64,000 bases of DNA, from contig NZ_QKNW01000002.1 in assembly GCF_009663395.1 (NCBI RefSeq), positions 117,533 through 181,532 of the forward strand, written 5' to 3'. The translations under genes were made by a program, and so were the position numbers. Under the pieces are notes generated by a model. It was given only the letters and a program-made list of their open reading frames with translations, did not search any database and was not told the origin of the DNA. This DNA comes from Halosegnis longus (GTDB taxonomy: Archaea; Halobacteriota; Halobacteria; Halobacteriales; Haloarculaceae). How positions within the stretch are numbered: the first letter of the stretch is position 1; every line of letters begins with the position of its first letter. Below are positions 8,943 through 17,135 of this stretch, piece by piece.

Positions 8943-9165
8943 TCAGGCCGGAGGATCTGCATCATCGCCAAAGCCGCTGCCATATGATTCGACTACGTCT
9001 GTGACAATGACTTCATAGGCGTTGTACCAGTCTGTCCAGCGCTGTTTTGCCGTTTTATTATCTGCGTGAGTGCCGAATTGTTCCAGGGCATCAAGTGAAT
9101 CCCAGTAGTGAACTGCCTCGGGGTCAAGCCCGAGGTACTCGACTTGTTCCCTCTGTAGAGATATC
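8943..9165 (-). pseudogene. truncated copy of the dimeric alpha-beta-barrel-like gene at 50428-50754
   Basis: Reading the minus strand in the frame ending at the TGA at 8943-8945 gives EAVHYWDSLDALEQFG followed by KQRWTDWYNAYEV and a tail SYGSGFGDDADPPA. This matches the C-terminal two-thirds of the intact protein at 50428 (VVYHWASLDALATFG, KSRWQEWYDAYEV, SYGHGFGDDADPP). The N-terminal third is missing: an in-frame TAG lies upstream near 9175, followed by the end of the HNH gene. The open frame usually seen here in another register is a shadow. Confidence 0.8.
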
Positions 9166-9219
9166 CCTCTCTATTCAGTAGGGCTCCGACAACCACATCT
9201 CGACATACCAGGGTAGTCG

Positions 9220-10371
9220 CTATTCTTCGAACCCGTGGAGGGACCGATGTTTGTTGAGAAATTTCGGGTGCGGGCGCAGGTTCTCATCGTTCGGGAGATG
9301 CAGCGATTCTCCGTTGAGATTGTTAAACTCATCGTACCCGTCGCACCCCTCTGCCTGGCGCACGATGACCTCGTAGTCATCTGTGACAGAGAGCCATCCG
9401 TTGTCGAACGCCCAGTGATGCAGTTTACACAGCGCCACCCCGTTTCTCACATCATCTACGCCATCCTCGCTTTTTGGATAAATATGTGCAGCTTCAACCT
9501 CAAGACCCCCATTCGGCGCGACGCGCCGAGTACCGCACACCGCGCACCGTTCATCGTACGCATCTTTCACTTCCTGCGCAAATGCTTGGTCGCGCTGTCG
9601 GCGACGCGTGCTCGTGAATGACTTGTTGTCTTCCGTCAGGTCGGGATTCGTAGGCTGGGATGGCGTTCCATTGGATTCAGACGGTATCTGAGCGGACCCT
9701 GCATCCGCCGCATCGTCACCCTGTGTGCTTACCGAGTTGTTCTCTGGTGGAGTCGCAGTATCGTTGTGGGTTTCCACTTCGAGATCGAGACGCATACTCT
9801 CAAGCCGACCCCGAGGGAGATCAGCAACACGCGCCAGTTCGTATAAATATGCGTCACTCCAGAAGGCCGGGTCAGTGCACACAGCTACGGTATCAGCGCG
9901 TACCGAGGCATCCATGGGTGTTGCTGCGATGTGCGTATTACGTGGGCACGTTAACGGTCCCAAGAAGACAATCTCGCCTTTCAGCTTCCCTTCGGTACCG
10001 ATGCCGTACGCATGCCCGTTATCTGTAAACTCGAATACTTGCACGTGCTCCTCGTCTTCGATGGCCGCGTGCGCGTCGTCCACCACAATATCAGTCTGAT
10101 ACCCGTGCAGCGTGACGCTCGACGCGTCTACGCGGCGAACGGTCACTCTGTCTTCAACGTCAACCTCAGTGATGTGATGCATCACGCGCGTCCCGTCCTC
10201 AACGGCGATATTAGCACCGTCCTCCTGCGATTCTCGCACCGTATACGTCTCGCCATCCACCGCCACAATCACGGTTGCGTCGCCATCGTCATCACGGTTG
10301 ACGCGTCGCACTTCACCATCAGCTATTTCTCCGGGATGGAAAGGTGCATCCTCACTCGGCGAATCAGCCAT
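9220..10371 (-). CDS. HNH endonuclease with N-terminal beta-rich domain
   Basis: 383 residues from MADSPSED. The frame extends 18 codons further upstream, but those residues look non-native. Residues about 15-130 are beta-rich (GEIADGEVRRVNRDDDGDATVIV; ITEVDVEDRVTVRRVD), possibly OB- or TRAM-like. A Thr/Pro/Asn linker covers about 200-260. The C-terminal HNH nuclease has the zinc pair CAVCG, then EAAHIYPKSEDG and ALCKLHHWAFDNGWLS, the arrangement of HNH enzymes in restriction systems. It probably cuts DNA; the N-terminal domain may recognise the target. It is single, flanked by a pseudogene downstream. Confidence 0.85.
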   Translation of the reverse strand: MADSPSEDAPFHPGEIADGEVRRVNRDDDGDATVIVAVDGETYTVRESQEDGANIAVEDGTRVMHHITEVDVEDRVTVRRVDASSVTLHGYQTDIVVDDAHAAIEDEEHVQVFEFTDNGHAYGIGTEGKLKGEIVFLGPLTCPRNTHIAATPMDASVRADTVAVCTDPAFWSDAYLYELARVADLPRGRLESMRLDLEVETHNDTATPPENNSVSTQGDDAADAGSAQIPSESNGTPSQPTNPDLTEDNKSFTSTRRRQRDQAFAQEVKDAYDERCAVCGTRRVAPNGGLEVEAAHIYPKSEDGVDDVRNGVALCKLHHWAFDNGWLSVTDDYEVIVRQAEGCDGYDEFNNLNGESLHLPNDENLRPHPKFLNKHRSLHGFEE

Positions 10372-10458
10372 GAGTGTTTCACGTGGCGCACGCCCGTTAA
10401 ACGTGCACGGCATCAACGTCGTCAATATCCGCTATTGCAAACGATCGTCGCTGCGTGA

Positions 10459-10848
10459 CTAGAAGGGAGCCTTCAGCCAGGAATGATCATCGGTCAGCGC
10501 CTGCATCTGCCGGCCAAAGAGTGGCCGCAGTGAGTGAATCTCACCGTCAATGAACAGATCAAATGGTTCGCCGCGGTGGATCTCTCCCTGGACGACAAAC
10601 TGGATAATTGGCTGTGTCTCGGCGGTTGCCAGCGCATTGCCGTGATCGGCCATCGTCTTCGCGAGTGAGTTGATGAACTCCTGATCGGTGAATGCCTCGC
10701 CAAGATTGACAACTGTCACTTGATTTGGTACATCTCCCTCGGCGAGGAGCTCTTCGAATGCCTCAATCGGCAGCTGTGTCGGGAACGTGTCGTATGTTCC
10801 GTGCTCAACAATGTTGTAGACGCCCCGGAGCTGGCCATCTGTTGGCAT
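10459..10848 (-). CDS. hypothetical protein
   Basis: 129 residues from MPTDGQLRG; the frame's upstream extension reads into the hairpin/IS-like scar and is rejected. The composition is that of a soluble alpha/beta protein (QVTVVNLGEAFTDQEFINSLAKTM; PIIQFVVQGEIHRGEPFDLFIDG). No domain recognised. It lies downstream of, and on the same strand as, the DUF499 gene, separated by a strong hairpin, so it is probably a separate unit. Confidence 0.65.
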   Translation of the reverse strand: MPTDGQLRGVYNIVEHGTYDTFPTQLPIEAFEELLAEGDVPNQVTVVNLGEAFTDQEFINSLAKTMADHGNALATAETQPIIQFVVQGEIHRGEPFDLFIDGEIHSLRPLFGRQMQALTDDHSWLKAPF

Positions 10849-10903
10849 TCTATTGCAAGATAGTATATTAGAAACGAATAAGAACCTATCGGGGAAATCC
10901 GGC

Positions 10904-10960
10904 AGCGAGAGCGGGGGTTGACACCCTCCCACCGCTTCAGGGGGTGGGCTTCCGCTCGCT
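10904..10960 (-). terminator. long imperfect hairpin after the DUF499 gene (terminator or IS605-type end scar)
   Basis: Outer arms AGCGAGAGCGG (10904-10914) and CCGCTCGCT (10952-10960) enclose an inner CCCACC/GGTGGG stem (10928-10933 and 10943-10948). The GGTTGACACCCTCCC segment followed by a short-loop stem and GGGCTTCC resembles the right end of IS200/IS605-type TnpB elements. It begins six bases past the DUF499 stop, so it may also act as a terminator. Confidence 0.45.
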
Positions 10961-10965
10961 CCGTG

Positions 10966-13900
10966 TCACTCCTCGGTGAACGAGAGGTCGATATCGATAT
11001 CGAACGCGTCGTCGCTGAGTCGCTCAAGCAACTCTTCAATGGCGGCATCATCCTGGCCAGCCTCGAGTGTGAGATTGACTTGGGCGCGATCGGTCTCTGC
11101 GGCGCCCTGCATCGTCGTGGGAACCCCGGCATTGCCTTCGAGGACGAACTTGACAAAGCCGTGTTCAAGGACGCTGGGGCCGTCTGGACTCTCCGCAGTC
11201 CTGACCGACCGCCATTTGCTTCGCAAATCCGTGACGGAGTCGCCAGTGTAGCCGAAGGTCCACGTTTGGCTGCCTTCCTCGTAGATTTGGAATGGGTAGC
11301 CGGGCATCCACTGCGAGGGATCGGTGGAGCCAGTCGACGAGATGGTGAACCGGGGCGCTGTTTCGGTCCCAAGCGTTCGCAGCAGATGCGTCCGAACGCC
11401 TGCCTCGGTAACGGCGCTCCCAAATCGATTTTGAATCGTCGCGACATCGAACGTCTCGCCACCGTCCAGCTCGGTGAGGTACTCGTTGATTTCGTCAGCA
11501 AACGAGTCGGGGACGACGGGAACGAGCGTTACCTCGAGTGGATCACGGTCGGCGAGGGAATCTTGATACCGGTGATTAGCCTCGATGAGGTAGTCATCAG
11601 CAAGGACGCTCACCACGGCTTCTCGGATTGCTGTTTCAGTGTCGGCCTTGGGCAGATACACATCATCGGCCTGCCGAATCTCACGCAGTATCGCCTCGAC
11701 TGTGACACGGCCGTCTGTCTCAATGGTGTCGGTGAGCCGGTCGGCAATGTCTGATGCGCCGATAATCCGCGCCATCGACACATCGCGAATTGCGGCGTCC
11801 AGCTCGGGTTCGGTGAGGAGCTCTGCCCCATGCCGCAGGATGTAGGCATCGTCCTGGATGAGGCGACCAATCGCCATGAACAGGCGATCCTGTTCGTCGC
11901 CATCGATGCGAACATCGGTTTTTGAGGCGAGCTCGGTATGGTAGTCACCGACCGAGATTTCCGTTGTCCCTTGGCTAAATCGGCTCCGCAGATCGGATTC
12001 AATCTCTTCGATCCCCCAGGTCTCAATATCGTCTTCGTGGATGATCGTTGATTTTGGCCGAAGCGCTTCGAGATTGGTGCTAAAGCCATCGGCTGGCGTG
12101 TGGATGAGGATCGGCGCATCGGCAAGCGCTTCCTTGGCGGCGTCGATCACATCGCCAACACTGCCCGGAATCGGATACTGCGGATTCGTCAGGAACGCCT
12201 CATAGATGGCCTCGATTGTGGTTTCGCCCTTCCGCGAGAGCAAGTCTTCGGCAATCGGCCAGATGTGGCTTTCAAGATCGAAGGGATCTGCTGCGGCCTC
12301 GTCAATGAGCGTACTGGCGCTGTATTCGTCCCCCTCAATGACGAACACATCAAGCTGCATGCGCGTCGCGTCATCGAATTCATTCAGGAGATCATCACCA
12401 TCGATGACATCGCCATAGGCGCGGCGCAGCTCTTTCTGGAGCTCTTCTTCTTCCTGGTTTTTCATCGCCCGAATGCGGGCTTTGATGCCGTCATCAAGAC
12501 CGTCGCCAGCCAGGACTTGGCGAGCCCCTTCAACATAGCGGGCTTTGTCGATATACCGGGTTCCCGATTCGATTGCGCTTCCCTCCTTCGGCTGGACAAA
12601 GAGGAACGTATTTCGCCAGCTCCGCCCACGCCCTTCATCGGTGATGACGTCCCGAACCTCGTCGGCGGTCCACTCGCTATCCTTGATGATGACTTTGACT
12701 TGCTTGCTGTCGGGGATCTGCTTCAGATCATCCATCCGGAAGCCAACGGTGTAGGCGCCGTGGCCAAACAGCTCCTCGACCATGGTGGCGATTTCGCCCT
12801 TGGCAGCCGTTTCTGACACATCGCCGGCGGCATTCCGGATCAGGGCATTCGGATTGCGCTTATCACGAATGGCGTATTTGCCGTTCAGCTTGTGTAGATG
12901 CCACGCAATGCCGTGGAGCTCTTCGAGCTGGATGTAGATTTCTGCAATCCGATCCCCTGTCTGATAGGCCCCCATGACGATCTGGGCGACATTGGCGCCT
13001 TCCCCCTGGCTATCATTCAGTGAGTACAGCAGAATCGTGTTGAGAATGCGACGCCCGTGATCAATGGTGTCGTCGATGCGGTCGATATCGTTGGTACAGG
13101 CATCCGGCCGCGCACGATTGATTTTCGTCAGCTCATCTTCAAACTGCTCGGCATCGATATCGCCGTGGGTGATCAGATCAGTCTCTTCGCGAAGCTCCAG
13201 CAGAATCGTCGAGAAGAGATAGATCATCCCGCGGGTGTTCTGATTACTGTCGGTCTTGTAGTAGCGCGATTCGAGTGTGTCGATCAGCTCGGGATGAATT
13301 GGATAGATTTCCTCGAATTCATCGCGCGTCGGGCGATCGTCTTCGGTGACGTAATCCGAGCGATCGTAGGCTTCGAGATAGCCATCGATAATCTCGCTGG
13401 CAAGCTCCGTCTCGACATCATCGATGAGCCGGTGGAGGAGGACATCACGTTTGCTCACCTTACTGTTCATGTTCACTTGGACGGCATCCTCGCGGTCGAG
13501 GATATCATGGACAGCTGACCCCTGTCGGAGGACGGACATGATAGTGTACAGCTCAAGCGAATCCATCGCTGTCGCTTCCATAAGTGCCTGCAGAAAGCCA
13601 CGATTGGCGGCCCGGCGGTCATCATTGAGCGAATCCCACCAGTCTTCAAGCTCATCAACGATGAACGCGACCGTTCGGTCGCCGATGGCCTCTTCAATCG
13701 TTTTGATGCCGGGATAGCCCCCCGAGGCGAACGAACCCGGATCGTACTCAAGCGCCTCAAAGAACGGCTCCCAGAGATACTCGTATTGGTCGTTTTCGTA
13801 CTGAATGGAGACGCTGATTGTTGTTGCGTCGGTCGGTAGTGCCGCGTCCATCCCAGGCACATGCTCGTCGGTCCAGGGGCCGGCAATCTCTGGCGAATTG

Positions 13901-14232
13901 AAACAGTGGTAGAACGCGACCATCTGGTGGGATTTGCCGGCGCCGTAGGGGCCATAGAGGACGTGGGTATTCCGTGGGTCGTCGCCGTTGAGCGAGTCAC
14001 GCAGGATGGAGAGAGTCTCCTCTAACCCATGGGTGGACACGGTTCGCTTGAAGAACGTCTCGGCATCTGCCTCAAATTCATCATCGCGGTCCGTGTTGTA
14101 CAGTTTCACCTGCCCGTCGATGCGGCCTTCGGTCCGGAGCTCCTCGCTCAGCGTGACCGTATCGGCAAGTGTGTGTGAAAGAGCGGATGCCATCGGATTA
14201 TCATGACTGGGGGTTGGTGTGGGGTTAAGCAT
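10966..14232 (-). CDS. DUF499-type AAA+/P-loop ATPase of a methyltransferase-helicase defence system
   Basis: 1088 residues (alternative start at Met-14, position 14193). Walker A is GPYGAGKS at 94-101. The VAFIVDELEDWWDSL segment near 185 is Walker B with an acidic follow-up. A sensor-like YTIMSVLR lies after it. The long C-terminal part contains repeated helical/winged-helix-like segments (TIEAIYEAFL, TVEAILREIRQADDVY). Size and layout match DUF499 proteins, which are reported next to DUF1156 methyltransferases and SNF2/DISARM-like helicases in phage-defence loci. It follows the DUF1156 gene on the same strand after 132 bp, so the two are probably co-transcribed. The ATPase may control modification or restriction; this is inferred from context. 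Confidence 0.85.
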   Translation of the reverse strand: MLNPTPTPSHDNPMASALSHTLADTVTLSEELRTEGRIDGQVKLYNTDRDDEFEADAETFFKRTVSTHGLEETLSILRDSLNGDDPRNTHVLYGPYGAGKSHQMVAFYHCFNSPEIAGPWTDEHVPGMDAALPTDATTISVSIQYENDQYEYLWEPFFEALEYDPGSFASGGYPGIKTIEEAIGDRTVAFIVDELEDWWDSLNDDRRAANRGFLQALMEATAMDSLELYTIMSVLRQGSAVHDILDREDAVQVNMNSKVSKRDVLLHRLIDDVETELASEIIDGYLEAYDRSDYVTEDDRPTRDEFEEIYPIHPELIDTLESRYYKTDSNQNTRGMIYLFSTILLELREETDLITHGDIDAEQFEDELTKINRARPDACTNDIDRIDDTIDHGRRILNTILLYSLNDSQGEGANVAQIVMGAYQTGDRIAEIYIQLEELHGIAWHLHKLNGKYAIRDKRNPNALIRNAAGDVSETAAKGEIATMVEELFGHGAYTVGFRMDDLKQIPDSKQVKVIIKDSEWTADEVRDVITDEGRGRSWRNTFLFVQPKEGSAIESGTRYIDKARYVEGARQVLAGDGLDDGIKARIRAMKNQEEEELQKELRRAYGDVIDGDDLLNEFDDATRMQLDVFVIEGDEYSASTLIDEAAADPFDLESHIWPIAEDLLSRKGETTIEAIYEAFLTNPQYPIPGSVGDVIDAAKEALADAPILIHTPADGFSTNLEALRPKSTIIHEDDIETWGIEEIESDLRSRFSQGTTEISVGDYHTELASKTDVRIDGDEQDRLFMAIGRLIQDDAYILRHGAELLTEPELDAAIRDVSMARIIGASDIADRLTDTIETDGRVTVEAILREIRQADDVYLPKADTETAIREAVVSVLADDYLIEANHRYQDSLADRDPLEVTLVPVVPDSFADEINEYLTELDGGETFDVATIQNRFGSAVTEAGVRTHLLRTLGTETAPRFTISSTGSTDPSQWMPGYPFQIYEEGSQTWTFGYTGDSVTDLRSKWRSVRTAESPDGPSVLEHGFVKFVLEGNAGVPTTMQGAAETDRAQVNLTLEAGQDDAAIEELLERLSDDAFDIDIDLSFTEE

Positions 14233-14364
14233 GACGGTGGCTGTTGCCCGTAATGGCGACAGTACAGCCGCTCAGTCTGGCACTTTCAGCCAGATTCATT
14301 GCGTGAACGAAGGGGCCCGCCACGGCTGGTTGCTGGCCCATCGCCAGCAGTGGCTCGGGGGTGG

Positions 14365-17025
14365 TTAGCCGCCGAAACTCGAGATGTCGCGGTCGCCGAG
14401 TACACGCTGGTAGGTGTCGTCACCGGTTGCAGCTGCCAACCGGTCGGCCAGCTCATGCACATCGTCGTCAATCTCCCATTTATCCACGTAATTTTGCACC
14501 GTTTTTCCCTCCTCGAAGCGTCGCCGGAGGAATTGCAGCTTATCTAAGGCGGTGAGGGTCCCTTCGCTGTTGACGCGGTCTTCGATATAGCGATAGCGGC
14601 GGTCATTTTGCCAGGTACCGAGCGCAAAGCCATCCTCCGTCGAGAAGAGCTGCATCCGTTTGAGATCATCTGGGCTTGCATTGGTGCCTCGACAGAGCTT
14701 GTTGACGGTGGAGTAATCCGGGCTTTGCTCCTGGAGTAAGTCAATGAAGACATCAATCTCGCCAATCTCGCTGGCTTCCTGGATGAGGCCATAGATTTCC
14801 TCGACAGCGTCCTTGGCGGACATGATGTCACCATCGCGCGTGACTTTGCCGTGGTGGCGTGAATACATCTGGAAACAGGCCCCCATCTCCATCACGCCGA
14901 TATCGCCACGTGACAGCTCCCGTTCGGCCATGAGCTCGCGGCGCTTGGTTCGCACTTCCTCATAGATATCGCGGCGGAGGCGACGCCAGCTGATGCCGGT
15001 TCGCTCACTCTCGGCAATCGGGCGGGCCACGACAATGATATCGAAGGAGACTGCTTCCCCGGTGATGAATTTCTTCACATCGGCGGAGACGGGGTAGGTG
15101 CGTGTCACCTCAAAGCCGACATCACAGAGTGATTCAAGCAATTCACCCCAGGAGTCTGAGTCAGAGTGGTGATACGTGAACGCAAGCACCCCATCGGATT
15201 TCAGCGTGTTTCGAATGACGCTAAACGCTTCATGCAGCTCTGATTCGAAATCTTCGGAGGTTTTGTCAAGGAACGGATTGGTGACGATACTCTCAAGCCG
15301 TGGGGTTTGCTCCTGATCGAATCCCTCGTAGCGGTCCTCCAAGAGGAGTTTCTGCCAGACGTAGAAGTAGTCGGCTACCTCTGAATAGATGATATTGTCG
15401 TAGTAGGGTGGATCAGTAATGACGGCATCAAATTCATCCTCATACGGGAGCGTCCGCATGTCACCCTGCCGCAGCTCGAATGACTCACCGATTGGCGTCT
15501 CGAAGGGCTCCGTCTCCTGGGTGTCACCATCAACGATGTAGCGTTCGGTCGGGGCCGCAGCATACTCGACGCCATCGCGGACCATGGCCCAGTTTTTCTG
15601 GAAATTCCCCATGCCATACGCCGTCCCCCAGGGATTCGCCTCGGCAGGCCGACTCTGTGGATCAAATGAATTCGTCTGGAACAGATCGTTGATGTGGTTT
15701 CGCGATGCCTGATACCCCACCATCATATTGTTAAACCGCAGCATATCGCTAAACGCGAGGAAGAGATACTCCTGGGCGTTTTCATCCTCGACATTGCTGA
15801 TGGCTCGCAGGAGCTTGCTCAACACGAGGAGCTGCCGGTCGTTGAACATGTCCTTCCAGTCTTCATACCCATGCTGAAAGACGTCATTGCCGCTAATGGA
15901 TGATGCAGACGTGATGGCTCCCTCTGGGATCGGCTCTTGGGGAATGTAGTCGCGAAGGTCATCGGCCTCGGCCCACTCGGCGGCGGCGGCCGCATATCGC
16001 TGCTTGTCGTCGTCGGTCGCGGCTTTGTAGCCCTTGGCGTCGCTGCGGTCATAGCCACGCTCATCGCAGTGATCACAGTAGTACTCAACGGCGTAGAGTC
16101 GCTGTGAATACCCATCCTGTTCGGCAATGGCGTCAGTGACGCCGTATTTCTGGCCGCAGTCACGACAGGAGTATTCGCCGCGGTGCACGGTTCCCTCATC
16201 TGGACGGAAGGAATGGTGACACTGGTCACAGGTAGAGTCGCTCCGCCAGTCATCCACGTAGGTGAGCTGTTCGCAGTGGGGGCAAAACACGTTGTATTCG
16301 TCACCATGGTCGAAGCGGCCCTTGGCCACGCGATAATCGGAAAACAGCGAGACGGTGTTGTCACAGGAGACACAGTCAACCTCCTTGACCCACAGATAAT
16401 GCATGACATCGGCAGTGTGGCCATCGTCGTCGGCATTTGGGCAGGCCGTTTGGTAATGCGCGGTAAGCTCCTCTGCCACCGCGTCTTTCACTGACTCAAA
16501 CGCCGCATCAAGCGTGTCGAGATCCGTGCGGCCCGCCTCAAGCTCTTTCTTGACGACAAACCAGGCAACGGGATTCAGATCGTTGCCGACGACATCGGCG
16601 CCAAATCGGGAGGCCTCAACTAACGAGGTTCCGCCACCCATGAATGGGTCAAGGACTTTGGTATCGTTGACGCGGACGTCCTTGGGATACAGCTCCCAGA
16701 GTGACTCCGGATCTGTATCAGTGACTGACTCAAGCAGATGGTCGATATCATCGGAGCCAATATCAAAGTCTGTGAGTGTGCGCTTGTTTGCCCCCGGCTC
16801 ACGCACGTCAATCTCCTTGGTTTCGTTGAGTAAGGAATACAGCGAGATGGAGCGGAAAACACAGCCGAGCCGGCGCGCCCACCATTTGTGCATGGTGTAG
16901 ATCGGTCGGTAATGCCGCTTGGCACGCCCCTCCTTTTCGGCGATTTCGTTGATCTTCTCGATGGGGAACCCCTGCTCGATTGGCAGTGGTGTCCGTGCCG
17001 CCGGCGTGTGCTCTTGGCGGGCCAT
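14365..17025 (-). CDS. DUF1156 DNA methyltransferase (copy 1, with DUF499 partner)
   Basis: 886 residues. The N-terminus has the DUF1156 signature PIEQGFPIEKINEIAEKEG followed by MHKWWARR. The SAM-binding motif DPFMGGGTSLVEASRFG starts at 126 and the catalytic motif DPPYYDN lies near 539, an N6-adenine or N4-cytosine class. About 400 residues separate them and include several CxxC pairs (CVSC, CPHC, CDQC, CRDC, CDHC), a probable zinc-ribbon target-recognition insert. A GAGGAGGT Shine-Dalgarno-like sequence sits 7 bases before the ATG and a TATATA box is upstream. The gene diverges from the SNF2-helicase operon. It is likely the modification component of the system. Two paralogues lie at 37500 and 46217. 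Confidence 0.9.
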   Translation of the reverse strand: MARQEHTPAARTPLPIEQGFPIEKINEIAEKEGRAKRHYRPIYTMHKWWARRLGCVFRSISLYSLLNETKEIDVREPGANKRTLTDFDIGSDDIDHLLESVTDTDPESLWELYPKDVRVNDTKVLDPFMGGGTSLVEASRFGADVVGNDLNPVAWFVVKKELEAGRTDLDTLDAAFESVKDAVAEELTAHYQTACPNADDDGHTADVMHYLWVKEVDCVSCDNTVSLFSDYRVAKGRFDHGDEYNVFCPHCEQLTYVDDWRSDSTCDQCHHSFRPDEGTVHRGEYSCRDCGQKYGVTDAIAEQDGYSQRLYAVEYYCDHCDERGYDRSDAKGYKAATDDDKQRYAAAAAEWAEADDLRDYIPQEPIPEGAITSASSISGNDVFQHGYEDWKDMFNDRQLLVLSKLLRAISNVEDENAQEYLFLAFSDMLRFNNMMVGYQASRNHINDLFQTNSFDPQSRPAEANPWGTAYGMGNFQKNWAMVRDGVEYAAAPTERYIVDGDTQETEPFETPIGESFELRQGDMRTLPYEDEFDAVITDPPYYDNIIYSEVADYFYVWQKLLLEDRYEGFDQEQTPRLESIVTNPFLDKTSEDFESELHEAFSVIRNTLKSDGVLAFTYHHSDSDSWGELLESLCDVGFEVTRTYPVSADVKKFITGEAVSFDIIVVARPIAESERTGISWRRLRRDIYEEVRTKRRELMAERELSRGDIGVMEMGACFQMYSRHHGKVTRDGDIMSAKDAVEEIYGLIQEASEIGEIDVFIDLLQEQSPDYSTVNKLCRGTNASPDDLKRMQLFSTEDGFALGTWQNDRRYRYIEDRVNSEGTLTALDKLQFLRRRFEEGKTVQNYVDKWEIDDDVHELADRLAAATGDDTYQRVLGDRDISSFGG

Positions 17026-17031
17026 AATATA

Positions 17032-17061
17032 CCTCCTCTATTCGGGAGTTGGTATATAAAC
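17032..17061 (-). promoter_or_regulatory. promoter and ribosome-binding site of DUF1156 copy 1
   Basis: Read on the minus strand, TTTATATACC (17051-17060) is a TATA box about 30 bp before the ATG at 17025, and AGAGGAGGT sits about 7 bases before the ATG. A clear Shine-Dalgarno is unusual beside the leaderless genes around it. Confidence 0.55.
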
Positions 17062-17105
17062 CTTGCAGTCAATTTGGGGAGAGGAGTTAATTTTCAGGGG
17101 CGCAG

Positions 17106-17115
17106 TTTTATACAA
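17106..17115 (+). promoter_or_regulatory. TATA-like box of the helicase operon
   Basis: GTTTTATACA lies about 22-30 bp before the GTG start at 17136, consistent with leaderless transcription. The 110-bp gap thus holds two back-to-back promoters for the divergent defence operons. Confidence 0.5.
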
Positions 17116-17135
17116 CCAGCCGGCCACCGGCGGAT

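Noticed and set aside
8993..9196. 67-residue minus-strand frame
   Set aside because: Out of register; the true frame here is the truncated barrel-protein pseudogene.
10918..11754. 278-residue plus-strand frame opposite the DUF499 gene
   Set aside because: Antisense shadow that also runs through the hairpin at 10904-10960.
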